This document shows, piece after piece, positions 36,777 to 46,062 of a DNA stretch of 64,000 nucleotides. Position 1 is the first letter of the stretch. Every line of letters starts with the position of its first letter. The notes under the pieces were generated by a model, which saw nothing but the letters and a program-made list of their open reading frames with translations, did no database searches and was not told the DNA's origin. Origin of the DNA: Lampris incognitus. Lineage: Eukaryota; Chordata; Actinopteri; Lampriformes; Lampridae. Location of the stretch: positions 106,260,091-106,324,090 of the forward strand of contig NC_079212.1 of the NCBI RefSeq assembly GCF_029633865.1, written 5' to 3'. The translations under genes were made by a program, and so were the position numbers.

Positions 36777-37535
36777 ATGTTTGGAGCAGAAGATGTGTGT
36801 GAATCCACTTCGGCCACGCCGCCCCGACTCTCACAGCCGGCCGTTCACGCCGCGGCTGTGAAGCTCCCAGAGTTCTGGCAGAGCGACCCGGCCTCGTGGT
36901 TCCAGCATGTCGAGGCGCTGTTCCACCTGCGTGGAATCTCCGCGGACGACTCCAGATACTATCTGGTCGTCGCTGCGCTGGATCAGCAGTCCACGCGCCG
37001 GGCCATGCAGCTGTTGCGCGCCCCTCCGCAACACGATAAATACGTCGCCCTCAAACATCTTCTGCTCCGGAGGTACAGCCTATCTACCGCAGAGAGGGCA
37101 GATAGAATCCTTTCCCTATCCGGTTTGGGCGACGGGACGGCTGTGGATCTCATGGACAATATGCTGTCGCTGCTACGCTCAGACGAAGGTGGGTTCCTTT
37201 TCCCGCACGTTTTCCTGCGCCAGCTCCCGTCTCCTGTGCGCGCGGCTTTGGCTAACTCCCCGTGTCTGGCCGCTGGTGACTGCCGAGGTTTGGCTGAGGA
37301 GGCCGATCGGGTCCTGCTGGCTACCAGACGGTTCTCTGTGCAGAGTGTGGCATCGGAGCCTCTGCAGCCGACGTCGGAGTACGCGGACCCAGCAGTGGTG
37401 GCTGGAGTGACTGCCCGGAGACGGCGCGGGAGAGGCCTCTGTTTCTTCCACCAGCGGTTCGGCGGCAAGGCGAGGCGCTGCGTCCCTCCGTGCACGTTTG
37501 AGACGGCGGGAAACTCCAGGGCCAGCGCTCAGTAG
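36777..37535 (+). CDS. gag: Gypsy-2 gag protein
   Basis: A gag-like protein of about 252 aa starting MFGAEDVCES. An upstream in-frame ATG at 36723 lies inside the LTR and is less likely. The capsid-like region includes KLPEFWQSDPASWFQHVEAL (about residues 24-43), LLRRYSLST and LRQLPSPVRAAL, a layout seen in many animal gypsy elements. Near the C-terminus CFFHQRFGGKARRCVPPC forms a C-H-C-C metal-binding motif instead of the usual CCHC knuckle. The frame is intact and ends TAG at 37533-37535. The protease region follows in the -1 frame, so a frameshift would be needed to make gag-pol. Confidence 0.85.
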   Translation: MFGAEDVCESTSATPPRLSQPAVHAAAVKLPEFWQSDPASWFQHVEALFHLRGISADDSRYYLVVAALDQQSTRRAMQLLRAPPQHDKYVALKHLLLRRYSLSTAERADRILSLSGLGDGTAVDLMDNMLSLLRSDEGGFLFPHVFLRQLPSPVRAALANSPCLAAGDCRGLAEEADRVLLATRRFSVQSVASEPLQPTSEYADPAVVAGVTARRRRGRGLCFFHQRFGGKARRCVPPCTFETAGNSRASAQ

Positions 37536-37540
37536 CAGCT

Positions 37541-37765
37541 GTGGGCGCTGGCGGACGTAGTGAGCTGCTCTTCATTAAGGACACGATGTCAGGAAGACGG
37601 TTTCTGGTGGACTCAGGCTCGCAAAAGAGCCTACTCCCTCCTACTAAGACAGACAGGTCGGCCGAAGGCGGCGGCCCACAGTTAAGTGCAGCCAACGGTT
37701 CGTCCATTGCGACGTTTGGCACAAGGTTGGTGACTGTTTGCTTCCACGGGCGCCATTTTGAGTAG
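37541..37765 (+). pseudogene. Gypsy-2 protease segment, broken from RT
   Basis: A 74-codon piece with aspartic protease features: RRFLVDSGSQKSLLPP supplies the DSGS active site near residue 24. The frame runs to a TAG at about 37763 where the family would continue into the end of the protease and its ILGADFL-type flap. That continuation (VPIIGADFL) is present just downstream in a different frame, so a small indel has broken the polyprotein here. Confidence 0.8.
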
Positions 37766-40398
37766 TGGCCGCCATTACTGTTCCTATTATCGGCGCGGAT
37801 TTTCTGTGTGCTAATGGTCTGCTGGTTGATGTTTTAAACCGCCGTTTAATTGATGCTGTGTCTTTCGCCACTGTTCCGTGCGAGACAAGGGGAGCCGGAC
37901 CGTTAACACACGCTAACTTTTTAGCATTAGGGGATGTTTTTCAGCGCTTGCTGGCGGATTTTCCATCGGTGACTACGCCTGCCTTTTCCACCGCGGTTAC
38001 TAAACACGGGGTAGAACATTTCATTCCCACTCTGGGACCGCCAGTTTTTGCGCGCGCGCGGCGCCTCGACGCGGTAAAATTGGCTACAGCTAAGGAGGAG
38101 TTCGTCATCATGGAGCGTCTGGGTATAGTGAGGCGTTCCAACAGCCCGTGGGCCTCGCCGCTTCACATGGTGCCCAAGGCGGATGGGTCGTGGCGGCCTT
38201 GCGGCGATTTTCGCCGCCTGAACAACGTCACCGCCAATGACCGCTATCCCATCCCACACATACAGGACTTTTCCATACGCCTGGCAGGTACCACTATTTT
38301 CTCTAAGGTGGACCTGGTGCGCGGCTATCATCAGGTTCCCGTGCGCGCAGAGGACGTGCCCAAGACCGCAGTGATCACCCCGTTTGGGCTTTTCGAATTC
38401 ATGCGCATGCCTTTTGGCTTGAAGGGGGCAGCGCAAACCTTTCAGAGGCTGATGGACTCGGTGTTGCGTGACCTTGATTTCGTGTTCGTTTATCTCGACG
38501 ACATATTAGTGGCCAGTCCGTCAGCTGACGAGCACCTGGCGCACCTTAAACAGGTTTTCCGTCGTCTGGACGAACACGGCCTGATAGTCAACCCGGCCAA
38601 GTGTCAGTTTGGACTGCCGGTGATTGATTTCTTGGGTCACCGCATTTCGCCGCAAGGCGCGGTCCCGTTGCCTTCTAAGGTGCAAGCGGTGGCGGAATTT
38701 CCCCGCCCGGTCTCTGTTAAGGCATTGCAGGAATTCTTGGGAATGGTGAATTTCTATAACCGTTTCCTCCCTCGCGCTGCCCACCTCCTTCAGCCACTTT
38801 ACGAAGCCCTGCGGCTTAAGAAGGCTAACGACCCTGTCGACTGGACTCCCGAACAGGTCCAGGCCTTTGACGGAGCTAAGTGCGCCCTGGCTAACGCTGC
38901 CCTCCTCGCCCATCCCACACCCACGGCGTCCATAGCTTTAACAACCGATGCGTCTGACATAGCCGTGGGTGCTGTGGTTGAACAGCGTGTGGTGAATGCG
39001 TGGCAGCCACTCGCATTTTTTAGCCGCAAACTGCGAGATAGCGAGCGCAAGTACAGCGTTTTTGACCGGGAGTTGCTGGCACTGCACCTTGCAACCCGGC
39101 ATTTCCGCTTCCTGCTGGAGGGTCGCCCATTCACGGCTTATGTGGATCATAAGCCGCTGACTTTTGCCATGTCCAAGGTGACTGAGCCGTGGTCTGCTCG
39201 TCAACAGCGCCACCTAGCGGCGATCTCCGAGTTCACAACGGACATTCAGCATGTGGCCGGGAAGTCCAACCCTGTTGCTGAGTGTCTGTCGCGTGTGCTT
39301 GTGTGTCCTGTGCACCTCGGTGTGGATTTCTCCGCTATGGCTGCCGACCAGCCCAGTGACCCGGACGTCCTTGCCCTTAGGTCAACGCGTACCGGTCTCA
39401 AGCTAGAGGACGCTGTGATGCAAGAAGGCAGTCCTGCCCTCCTCTGCGATGTCTCCACCGGCCGTCCCCGCCCCGTTGTTCCAGTTGCCTGGCGCCGTCG
39501 AGTTTTCGATTCGATTCACTCCCTCTCGCACCCTGGAGTTCGGGCATCGGTGAAGTTGGTCGGTTCCAAGTTCGTCTGGCCTGGCCTCCGCAAGGACGTC
39601 AAGGGGTGGGCAGCTGCATGTGTAGCGTGCCAGCGCGCTAAGGTCCACCAGCACACTAAATCGCCCCTCGAGCCGTTTCCGATCCCGGCCAGACGTTTCG
39701 ACCACGTGCATGTGGACCTGGTGGGCCCTCTACCTTCTTCACAGGGTTTTACGCACCTGCTCACAATGGTAGATCGGACCACCAGGTGGCCAGAGGCTGT
39801 CCCTCTATCCTCCACAACATCCTCGGATGTTGCACGCGCTTTTCTTTCCTCCTGGGTCGCCCGTTTCGGCACTCCGTCAGATATCACCTCAGACAGGGGC
39901 CCCCAGTTCGTGTCAGAGCTCTGGTCGGCACTTGCGCGATCCTTGGGTGTGCAGGTACACCGCACTACCGCGTATCACCCTCAGGCTAACGGGTTGTGTG
40001 AACGTTTTCACAGGTCGCTCAAGGCAGCGCTGCGCTCTCGGATGGTAACTGGGTGGATTGTTTACCTTGGGTTATGCTCGGGTTGCGTTCGGCTCCTAAG
40101 GAGGACCTCGACGCGTCACCCGCTGAGCTGGTGCTCGGTCAGCCACTCCGCGTCCCTGGGGAATTTTTGCCTGGGAGTTGCGCTCCTCGACCCCGTCCGG
40201 CCGTTTATCCTTTTTTGTCCGACAGCACTCGGGTTCCAGGCCCCGTTCACCACTGTTTTCCGCGGTCGTTCGTGCCTGCGGAGCTCATGTCGGCTCGTTT
40301 TGTTTTTGTACGGCATGATGCTCACCGCTCACCCCTCCAACCCCCATACGATGGTCCATTTCGGGTTCTTGAGACGGGTCCTAAGGGTTTTGTGCTAG
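37765..40398 (+). pseudogene. pol: Gypsy-2 pol: RT, RNase H, integrase core
   Basis: 877 codons open, but cut off from protease upstream and frameshifted near 40050 within the integrase. RT has YLDD at 243-246 (numbering from 37765) and the [17 protein letters not shown] block. RNase H has [12 protein letters not shown] with D395. Integrase has an HHCC region (about 590-635, ending CVACQRAK) and catalytic D651, D710 and E746 (35 residues between the last two). Translation after about codon 764 is out of frame and not real. The correct continuation is at 40053-40646. The sequence is otherwise well preserved. Confidence 0.9.
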
Positions 40399-40646
40399 AT
40401 ATGGGTGGGCGTAGGGAGCGTGTCACGCTTGATAGGCTTAAACCGGCGCACAGGGTGGCAGGCGAAGTTGTGTTTCCGGCCCAGGTTCCCCGTCGGGGTC
40501 GTCCTCCTTCCAGGACCCCGGCAGTGTCTTCACGGGTTCAGCGTTCTGCTTCTCAGCCGGCTTTGGATTGTGTTTCACCTACTGTTTCGGCTGAGGGACG
40601 GCGCAGCCGTTATGGCAGGCTGCTTAAGCCTCCAGTGAGACACTAA
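40053..40646 (+). pseudogene. Gypsy-2 integrase C-terminal segment, shifted frame
   Basis: Continues pol after a frameshift near 40050: [14 protein letters not shown] and [17 protein letters not shown] are standard integrase C-terminal motifs, followed by YDGPFRVLE (GPY/F module) and VTLDRLKPAH. A basic Ser/Pro-rich tail ends in a natural stop at 40646, just before a G run and the 3' LTR. Confidence 0.88.
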
Positions 40647-40695
40647 GTTTCTTTCCAGGAGTCCCTTCTGGGTGTTCGGGGGGGGGGGGGGGCTG

Positions 40696-40870
40696 TGTGG
40701 CGGACACTAGGGGCTATGCCTCTCACCCAGCTGGACTGTGAGCTGGGGGCGTGGTTTACGTTCCCGGGCTCGCCGGGGCAGGGTTGTTCCTGCTGGAGTT
40801 GGTTTTTGGAGTTGACGAATAAACATAAAACTCGCCTTGGTCTCATGTGTTTTTCCTCATTCCTGCCACA
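40696..40870 (+). repeat. Gypsy-2 3' LTR
   Basis: 175 bp, about 98% identical to the 5' LTR. Confidence 0.93.
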
Positions 40871-40874
40871 ACGC

Positions 40875-41245
40875 CTTCGAATATTGTGCGATTAAAGTTG
40901 TAAACTATAAGACTGACCTTTGCTACGTTTTCAAACTATCTCCTCCTCACCAGTCTTGAATCTACAGTCTCACCCCGTCTCTTCTTCCTCTCCTCCCTTC
41001 ATCACAACTGTTTCGGAGTTAAAACTGACGAGCTTGCAATCCAAGACCCGTAACAACATCCGCTTGCCCCTCCCTTCACAGTGACCCTTCCCCCTTACCC
41101 CTGATTGGCCTTACGTCCAACAGGCAAGTCAAACAAGAACACATATATAATGATATACATCTACTCATATATTTTCGGAATGTGTGTGTGTGGTGTTAGT
41201 GTGTGTGTGTGTTAGTTAGTGTAGATAGCGGGACCGAAAACTAAA
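40875..41245. other. No gene seen
   Basis: Continuation of the single-copy region flanking both gypsy insertions. Contains a short TG tract at 41180-41212. Confidence 0.4.
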
Positions 41246-41676
41246 GCACTTATGATCCTAATTCTTTTTGGAGGTGGTAGGTATTGTCTCAGAGAGTAAG
41301 GGGAAAAATCCCCCCAAAATAAAATTATGCATAATTATGCATAAATATGCAAAATATGCATTTTTCTAAAAATGGCTAAAAAAAAACCACTTTTCTCGGC
41401 ATTTCAGATGAATCTGAGCAGCTTTGATTTTTTCACCTATATAAAAAAAATTTCTGGGACTTGAAATGTTTTGCCATTATGCAAAATATAAATGCATTTT
41501 TGCAAAAATGCACTTATGATCCTAATTTTTTTGGAGGTGGTAGGTATTGTTCCAGAGAGGACCAGAAAAATAGCAGAAAATTAAAATAATTATAATTATG
41601 CATAATTATGCAAAATATGCATTTTCTAAAAATGGCTAAAAACCACTTTTCTCGGCATTTCAGATGATTCTGAGCA
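41246..41676. repeat. Tandem pair of ~170-bp AT-rich repeats, period 264
   Basis: GCACTTATGATCCTAATT, then GGAGGTGGTAGGTATTG, TTATGCATAATTATGC and TTTTCTCGGCATTTCAGATG, occur at 41246-41420 and again from 41510. Each unit carries TATGCA/TGCATA stretches. There is no coding capacity. Confidence 0.75.
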
Positions 41677-41860
41677 TTTGGGGGGAGGGAGTTGGGGGGG
41701 GGGTTAGGGGCAGGGGGAAGGCGGTTAGCTGGCAGGATGAAGAGGAGGGAGATTTAGACGGGTGGATAACCAAACCGCTACATTGTAGCGGGGTTCTTCG
41801 AGTATAACCATATAGTACAACTTTAACAAAATAATAAACTTTATGAAACCAACATAATAA

Positions 41861-42010
41861 CCGGGTTGCATATATAAAACTTGGTTAAAAGAAACACTCA
41901 TAACCGGGTTGCATATATAACACTTTGTTAAAAGAAACACTCAATGGTAGGGAAAGTGCTCAACAAATAAGGAGCAAAATAATCCAGTGAGTCAAGTAAA
42001 TTCTTTGAGA
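41861..42010 (+). repeat. Unclassified dispersed repeat with 42-bp tandem unit
   Basis: ACCGGGTTGCATATATAA, then a GTTAAAAGAAACACTCA block, is repeated twice (41861, 41903). It continues GGTAGGGAAAGTGCTCAACA and AATAATCCAGTGAGTCAAGT. The same sequence recurs at 46215-46330 and, inverted, near 51048-51108 and 51354-51416. Confidence 0.7.
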
Positions 42011-42186
42011 CAGTACAAGCCTGTTCCATGCCATAAGCAACCATCAGCTGTCAATAAAGCTACTCGGGAAAGTGCATACCATTTACTGTCTCGTCATGCA
42101 CATCACGTGCACAACGTCCAATGGGTAAGGGAGAGGTGCGACATTAAGAAATTAAAAAAACAAAAAACATGTGATCGCTAACGGTC

Positions 42187-42300
42187 CAATATATCCATCC
42201 ATTATCCAAACCGCTTATCCTGCTGTCAAAGTCGTGGGAATGCTGCAGCCTATCCAGGCAGTCATTGGGCGGCAGGCAGGGAGACACCCTGGACACACAC
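42187..42300 (-). repeat. SINE family 1, 3' half
   Basis: The plus strand reads ATCCATCCATTATCCAAACC through the GGGAGACACCCTGGACAC block to the point where the family carries its internal CA tract. Here that point runs into CACA(TA)n and then the long GT array at 42317-42410. Confidence 0.75.
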
Positions 42301-42304
42301 ACAC

Positions 42305-42412
<108 letters not shown>

Positions 42413-42449
42413 CGTGCATGGTTAAGAAGACACGCTGGCCGCTGTCTCG

Positions 42450-42482
42450 CCAACCGCTCGACCCTTTAGTCGAGCGGTTGGC
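42450..42482. other. Perfect 14-bp hairpin in the tRNA-like LTR
   Basis: GCCAACCGCTCGAC and GTCGAGCGGTTGGC are exact complements around a 5-6-base loop (CCTTTA region). The right arm overlaps the candidate A box. Confidence 0.85.
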
Positions 42483-42528
42483 GATGTCTCCTGCGGTGCG
42501 GGCGATACGGGTTCGCTTCCCGGCCGCG

Positions 42529-43170
42529 ATATTATGAACCCTACATAGGCCTCGCCAAAATCCCGTTTCTGGCTTTGTCACGTGTGCGCCACCGTAGCAA
42601 CGCGAAAATATGTTGTTATGGGGTTAGCGCTCATCAAGGAAACGCTGTACACCCACAATTTAACCTGTCAAAGTTAGCCACAATCAACATTAATATAATA
42701 CCAATAACGTATCCAAGGAGCAGAGGCAGACCTTGTAACCTAAAATTGTTAGGTTAGTCAACTTAAGGCTATTCTTTCCCTCACAATCATAATTTCAACC
42801 CCATGGTTCACTTTTTAGACGATTCATAAGTTATGTAACTTAATATTTTGATTATTTTTAATCAAAACCAAAAATAATCTAGACTTCCTGCTTAATTTCG
42901 TTTTCAGGGCAAACACTTAAATCAAACTAACGTTACTTACCTCCGTTCTGTTGTTGACAGCCAGCAGTCCAAAATTACAAAAGCAGCCAGCTGTCCAAAA
43001 TTGCGAAAAATACAAAATTACAAAATTGAAGGTAGCTAACGTTAGCTTTGCTTCGCACCGAGTTGATAGTTGATTGTTTCCTTAGCAACGCAGCGGAAAT
43101 CCGGCGTCCGTTCGCGAGATTTGGGACAGGGTACGGGATTTTGGCGAGGGCTATGTAGGGTTCATAATAT
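42529..43170. mobile_element. 642-bp TIR element with a 15-bp target duplication
   Basis: The left end ATATTATGAACCCTACATAG and right end CTATGTAGGGTTCATAATAT are exact complements. The TIR extends to about 38 bases (to AAAATCCCGT) with one mismatch. CGCTTCCCGGCCGCG is present on both sides (42514-42528 and 43171-43185). The related LTRs at 45794-46214 have this segment once, confirming it is a duplication of target sequence. No coding capacity is seen. Fifteen bases is longer than the duplications I know for eukaryotic TIR transposons (2-11 bp). Confidence 0.82.
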
Positions 43171-43218
43171 CGCTTCCCGGCCGCGGCAGTGGTTGCGTTG
43201 TCCCCCGAATTCGCTACA
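43171..43218 (+). repeat. 3' part of the tRNA-like LTR, after the nested TIR element
   Basis: Begins with the second copy of the 15-bp duplication and ends CGAATTCGCTACA, the same end as both LTRs of 45794-46214. Confidence 0.75.
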
Positions 43219-43306
43219 TTGGTGTCAGAAGTGGGATGGAGCGACCGTAAGTAAATAAGTTAAAAAAGAGCTGTAGTACAAAATATTTAAAAATATCTGC
43301 AGACAT

Positions 43307-44278
43307 TCAGTGGGTAGCCAGGATCAGGTGGGCAACAGCTTGTGGAAAGAAGCTGTTTTTGAGCCTGGTAGTGTGGGCTCTGAGGCTCCTGTAGCGCCTC
43401 CCAGAGCGCAGGGGGGAGAACAGTCCATAGTTGGGGTGGGTGGGATCTCTGCTGATGCTGAGACCCCTTCGAAGGCAGCGTTTGTGATAAATTTCTTTTA
43501 TGGCTGGGAGCTGGGTACCGGTGATATGCTGGGCCGCTTTGACGATCCGCTGCAGTGCTTTCTGGTCTACTGAGGTGCAGTTGCCGTACCACACTGACAT
43601 GCAGATGGTCAGGATGCTCTCTATGGTGCAGTGGTAGAAGTTAGTGAGAATTTTGGGGGGTAGATGGGCACTCCTTAGCCTCCTCAGGAAATGCAGGCGT
43701 TGTTGGGCCTTTTTCAAAAGGGCCTGGGTGTTTAATGTCCACGAAAGGTCCTCGCTGATGTGGACTCCAAGGAATTTAAAGCTGGAAACACACTCCACTT
43801 CCACCCCATTGATGCGTATGGGGGAGTGGCTGCAGCTTCTAGACCTCCTGAAGTCCACAATCAGCTCCTTTGTCTTCTGCACATTAAAGACAAGATTGTT
43901 GGTAGTACACCATGATGTGAGGTGCTCAATCTCGTCTCTGTAGGCCACCTCATCATTGTTGGTGATACGGCCAATGACTGTGGTGTCATGTGCAAACTTA
44001 ACTATAACATTTGAGGGGTGAGTTGGCAGGCAGTCGTGGGTGAAGAGGGAGAAAAGGAGGGGGCTCAGAACACAGCCTTGAGGGGCACCTGTGCTGAGGG
44101 TCAGGGTGGAGGAGGAGTGGTCACCTAACCTAACAGACTGAGGTCTGTTGGTCAGGAAGTCCAGGATCCAGTTACAGAGGGAGGGGTTGAGGCCAAGGGA
44201 AAGGAGTTTGGTGGTTAGTTTGGTGGGGATGATAGTGTTGAAGGCAGAGCTGTAATCTATAAACAGCATATGGATGTA
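43307..44278 (-). pseudogene. L2 copy C RT, C-terminal part
   Basis: About 323 codons open on the minus strand. Motif A is [32 protein letters not shown] is the next block. The catalytic FADD reads [10 protein letters not shown], so one catalytic aspartate is replaced by histidine. [12 protein letters not shown] and [11 protein letters not shown] follow, then the C-terminal [19 protein letters not shown] and RSFFPQAV-like blocks before a natural stop. The length and order fit the L2 clade. The upstream half of the protein lies beyond the Tc1 insertion, and the active-site change makes it inactive. Confidence 0.88.
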
Positions 44279-45385
44279 CACTCACTGGCCACTTTATTAG
44301 GTACACCTTGCTAGTACCGGGTTGGACCCCCTTTTGCCTTCAGAACTGCCTTAATCCTTCGTGGCATAGATTCAACAAGGTACTGGAAACATTCCTCAAA
44401 GAGTTTGGTCCATATTGACATGATAGCATCACGCAGTTGCTGCAGATTTGTCAGCTGCACATCCATGATGCGAATCTCCCGGTCCACCACATCCCACGTT
44501 ATCCTGCTGGAAGTAGCCATCAGAAGATGGGAACACTGTGGTCATAAGGGGATGGACATGGTCAGCAACAATACTCAGGTAGGCTGTGGCGTTGACACGA
44601 TGCTCAATTGATACTAAGGGGCCCAAAGTGTGCCAAGAAAATACCCCCCACATCATTACACCACCACCACCAGCCTGAACCGTTGATACAAGGCAGGATG
44701 GATCCATGCTTTCATGTTGTTGACGCCAAATTCTGACCCTACCAACCGAATGTCGCAGCAGAAATCGAGACTCATCAGACCAGGCAACGTTTTTCCAAGC
44801 TTCTATTGTCCAATTTTGGTGAGCCTGTGCGAATTGTAGCCTCAGTTTCCTGTTCTTAGCTGACAGGAGTGGCACCCGGTGTGGTCTTCTGCTGCTTCAG
44901 CCCATCTGCCTCAAGGTTCGACGTGTTGTGCGTTCAGAGATGCTCTTCTGCATACCTCGGTTGTAATGAGTGGTTATTTGAGTTACTGTTGCCTTTCTAT
45001 CAGCTCGAACCAATTTGGCCATTCTCCTCTGACCTCTGGCATCAACAAGGCATTTTCGCCCACAGAACTGCCGCTCACTGGATATTTTCTCTTTTTCGGA
45101 CCATTCTCTGTAAACCCTAGAGATGGTTGTGCGTGAAAATCCCAGTAGATCAGCAGTTTCTGAAATACTCAGACCAGCCCGTCTGGCACCAACAACCATG
45201 CCACGTTCAAAGTCACTTAAATCACCTTTCTTCCCCATTCTGATGCTCGGTTTGAACTGCAGCAGATCGTCTTGACCATGTCTACATGCCTAAATGCATT
45301 GAGTTGCTGCCATGTGATTGGCTGATTAGAAATTTGCGTTAACGAGCAGTTGGACAGGTGTGCCTAATAAAGTGGCCGGTGAGTG
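44279..45385 (-). mobile_element. Tc1/mariner DD36E-type element, deleted copy
   Basis: 1107 bp. The left end CACTCACTGGCCACTTTATT and right end AATAAAGTGGCCGGTGAGTG are inverted repeats flanked by TA (44277-44278, 45386-45387). Compared with the sister copy at 51868-53087 it lacks about 113 bp after CCACCACATCCCACG (near 44501). It inserted into L2 copy C. Confidence 0.92.
44311..45238 (-). pseudogene. Tc1-like transposase, internal deletion
   Basis: Starts MGKKGDLSDFERGMVVGARR at 45238 with a helix-turn-helix (ISETADLLGFSRTTISRVYR) and runs through the HYNRGMQKSISERTTRRTLRQ linker. A one-base break near 44890 separates this from KNRKLRLQFAQAHQNW and WSDESRFLLRH, which contains the first catalytic D. 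QQDN, with the second D, is retained. The following segment with SPDLNPIE (third catalytic residue) is removed by the 113-bp deletion. The C-terminus VESMPRRIKAVLKAKGG remains. It cannot be catalytic. Confidence 0.88.
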
Positions 45386-45387
45386 TA

Positions 45388-45793
45388 TGTGTTGTTAAGT
45401 TCAAGGTGGGTCAGAGCAATGTGTAGGGCAGTGGCAATGGCATCCACAGTAGACCTTTTGGGATGGTAGGCGAACTGATGTGTGTGGGGGGGGGGGGGAT
45501 AATGTTTTTGATGTGAGCCAGAACCAGTCTTTCAAAGCACTTCATGGCAATGGGGGTGAGTGCTATGGGTCGGTAGTCATTCAGACATGTGGATATTGGT
45601 TTCTTGGAGACAGGAATGATAGAGGTGGTCTTAAAGCATGCCGGGACTTTAGATTGGGACAGTGAGAGGTTAAATACAGGTGTGAAGACCTCAGCCAGCT
45701 GGTCGGCACATTCCCGGTAGACCCAACCCGGTATGCCTTCCGTGTGTTCACTCTGCGCAGTGATTCTCTGACCTCTGCGACTGATATATATAT
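45388..45793 (-). pseudogene. L2 copy C RT, N-terminal part
   Basis: The minus strand gives [52 protein letters not shown] and [20 protein letters not shown], the standard start of an L2 RT domain, ending [10 protein letters not shown] at the Tc1 insertion point. A G run (45487-45498) lies in the [10 protein letters not shown] region. It is truncated at 45793. Confidence 0.8.
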
Positions 45794-45944
45794 TGTAGCG
45801 AATTCGGGGGGCAGTCGGGGAACCGCCATAGCCGGGACGCGAACCCGTGTCTCCTGCTCCGCAAGCGACAATGTTAACCAGTCGACGAAAGGGTCCAACC
45901 AGTTAACCAAGAGCCAACGTGTCTACTTATCCATGCACGTTACA
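45794..45944 (-). repeat. TRIM-like element 3' LTR
   Basis: 151 bp. Contains minus-strand ACGGGTTCGCGTCCCGG, a stem of four pairs with a seven-base loop as in a tRNA T arm. Confidence 0.75.
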
Positions 45945-46062
45945 CTACCCGCCTCCTTCGGGAAAGCGCATCCCCTCGCTTCAGCATATCACCTCCCTCA
46001 CGCCTCTGGGCGCACGCGCTTCCGATGACCTCACGGTCTCACCATACCACTTCTGACACCTA

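Larger units (their letters stand above)
36582..40870 (+). mobile_element. Compact Ty3/gypsy element (Gypsy-2), recently inactivated
   Basis: A 4289-bp element with 175-bp LTRs at 36582-36756 and 40696-40870, starting TGTGGCGGAC and ending CCTGCCACA. A 4-bp ACGC target duplication flanks it (36578-36581, 40871-40874). The LTRs differ at about three positions. A primer-binding site follows the first LTR. gag, protease and RT-RNase H-integrase segments are present in order, but frame breaks near 37760 and 40050 interrupt pol. A G run (40679-40692) precedes the 3' LTR where the purine tract should be. Confidence 0.93.
43265..45793 (-). mobile_element. L2-type LINE (copy C), interrupted by a Tc1 element
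   Basis: The minus strand carries most of an L2 reverse transcriptase: the N-terminal part at 45793-45386, the C-terminal part at 44278-43307. A 1107-bp Tc1-like transposon (44279-45385) lies between them at a TA dinucleotide. Bringing the two pieces together across that TA gives a continuous reading frame (THLELNN next to [14 protein letters not shown]). The LINE lacks its endonuclease half and stops at the border of the 421-bp LTR element at 45794. Confidence 0.85.

Noticed and set aside
38521..39965. Long minus-strand frames under Gypsy-2 pol
   Set aside because: Antisense shadows of a GC-rich coding region; no domains.
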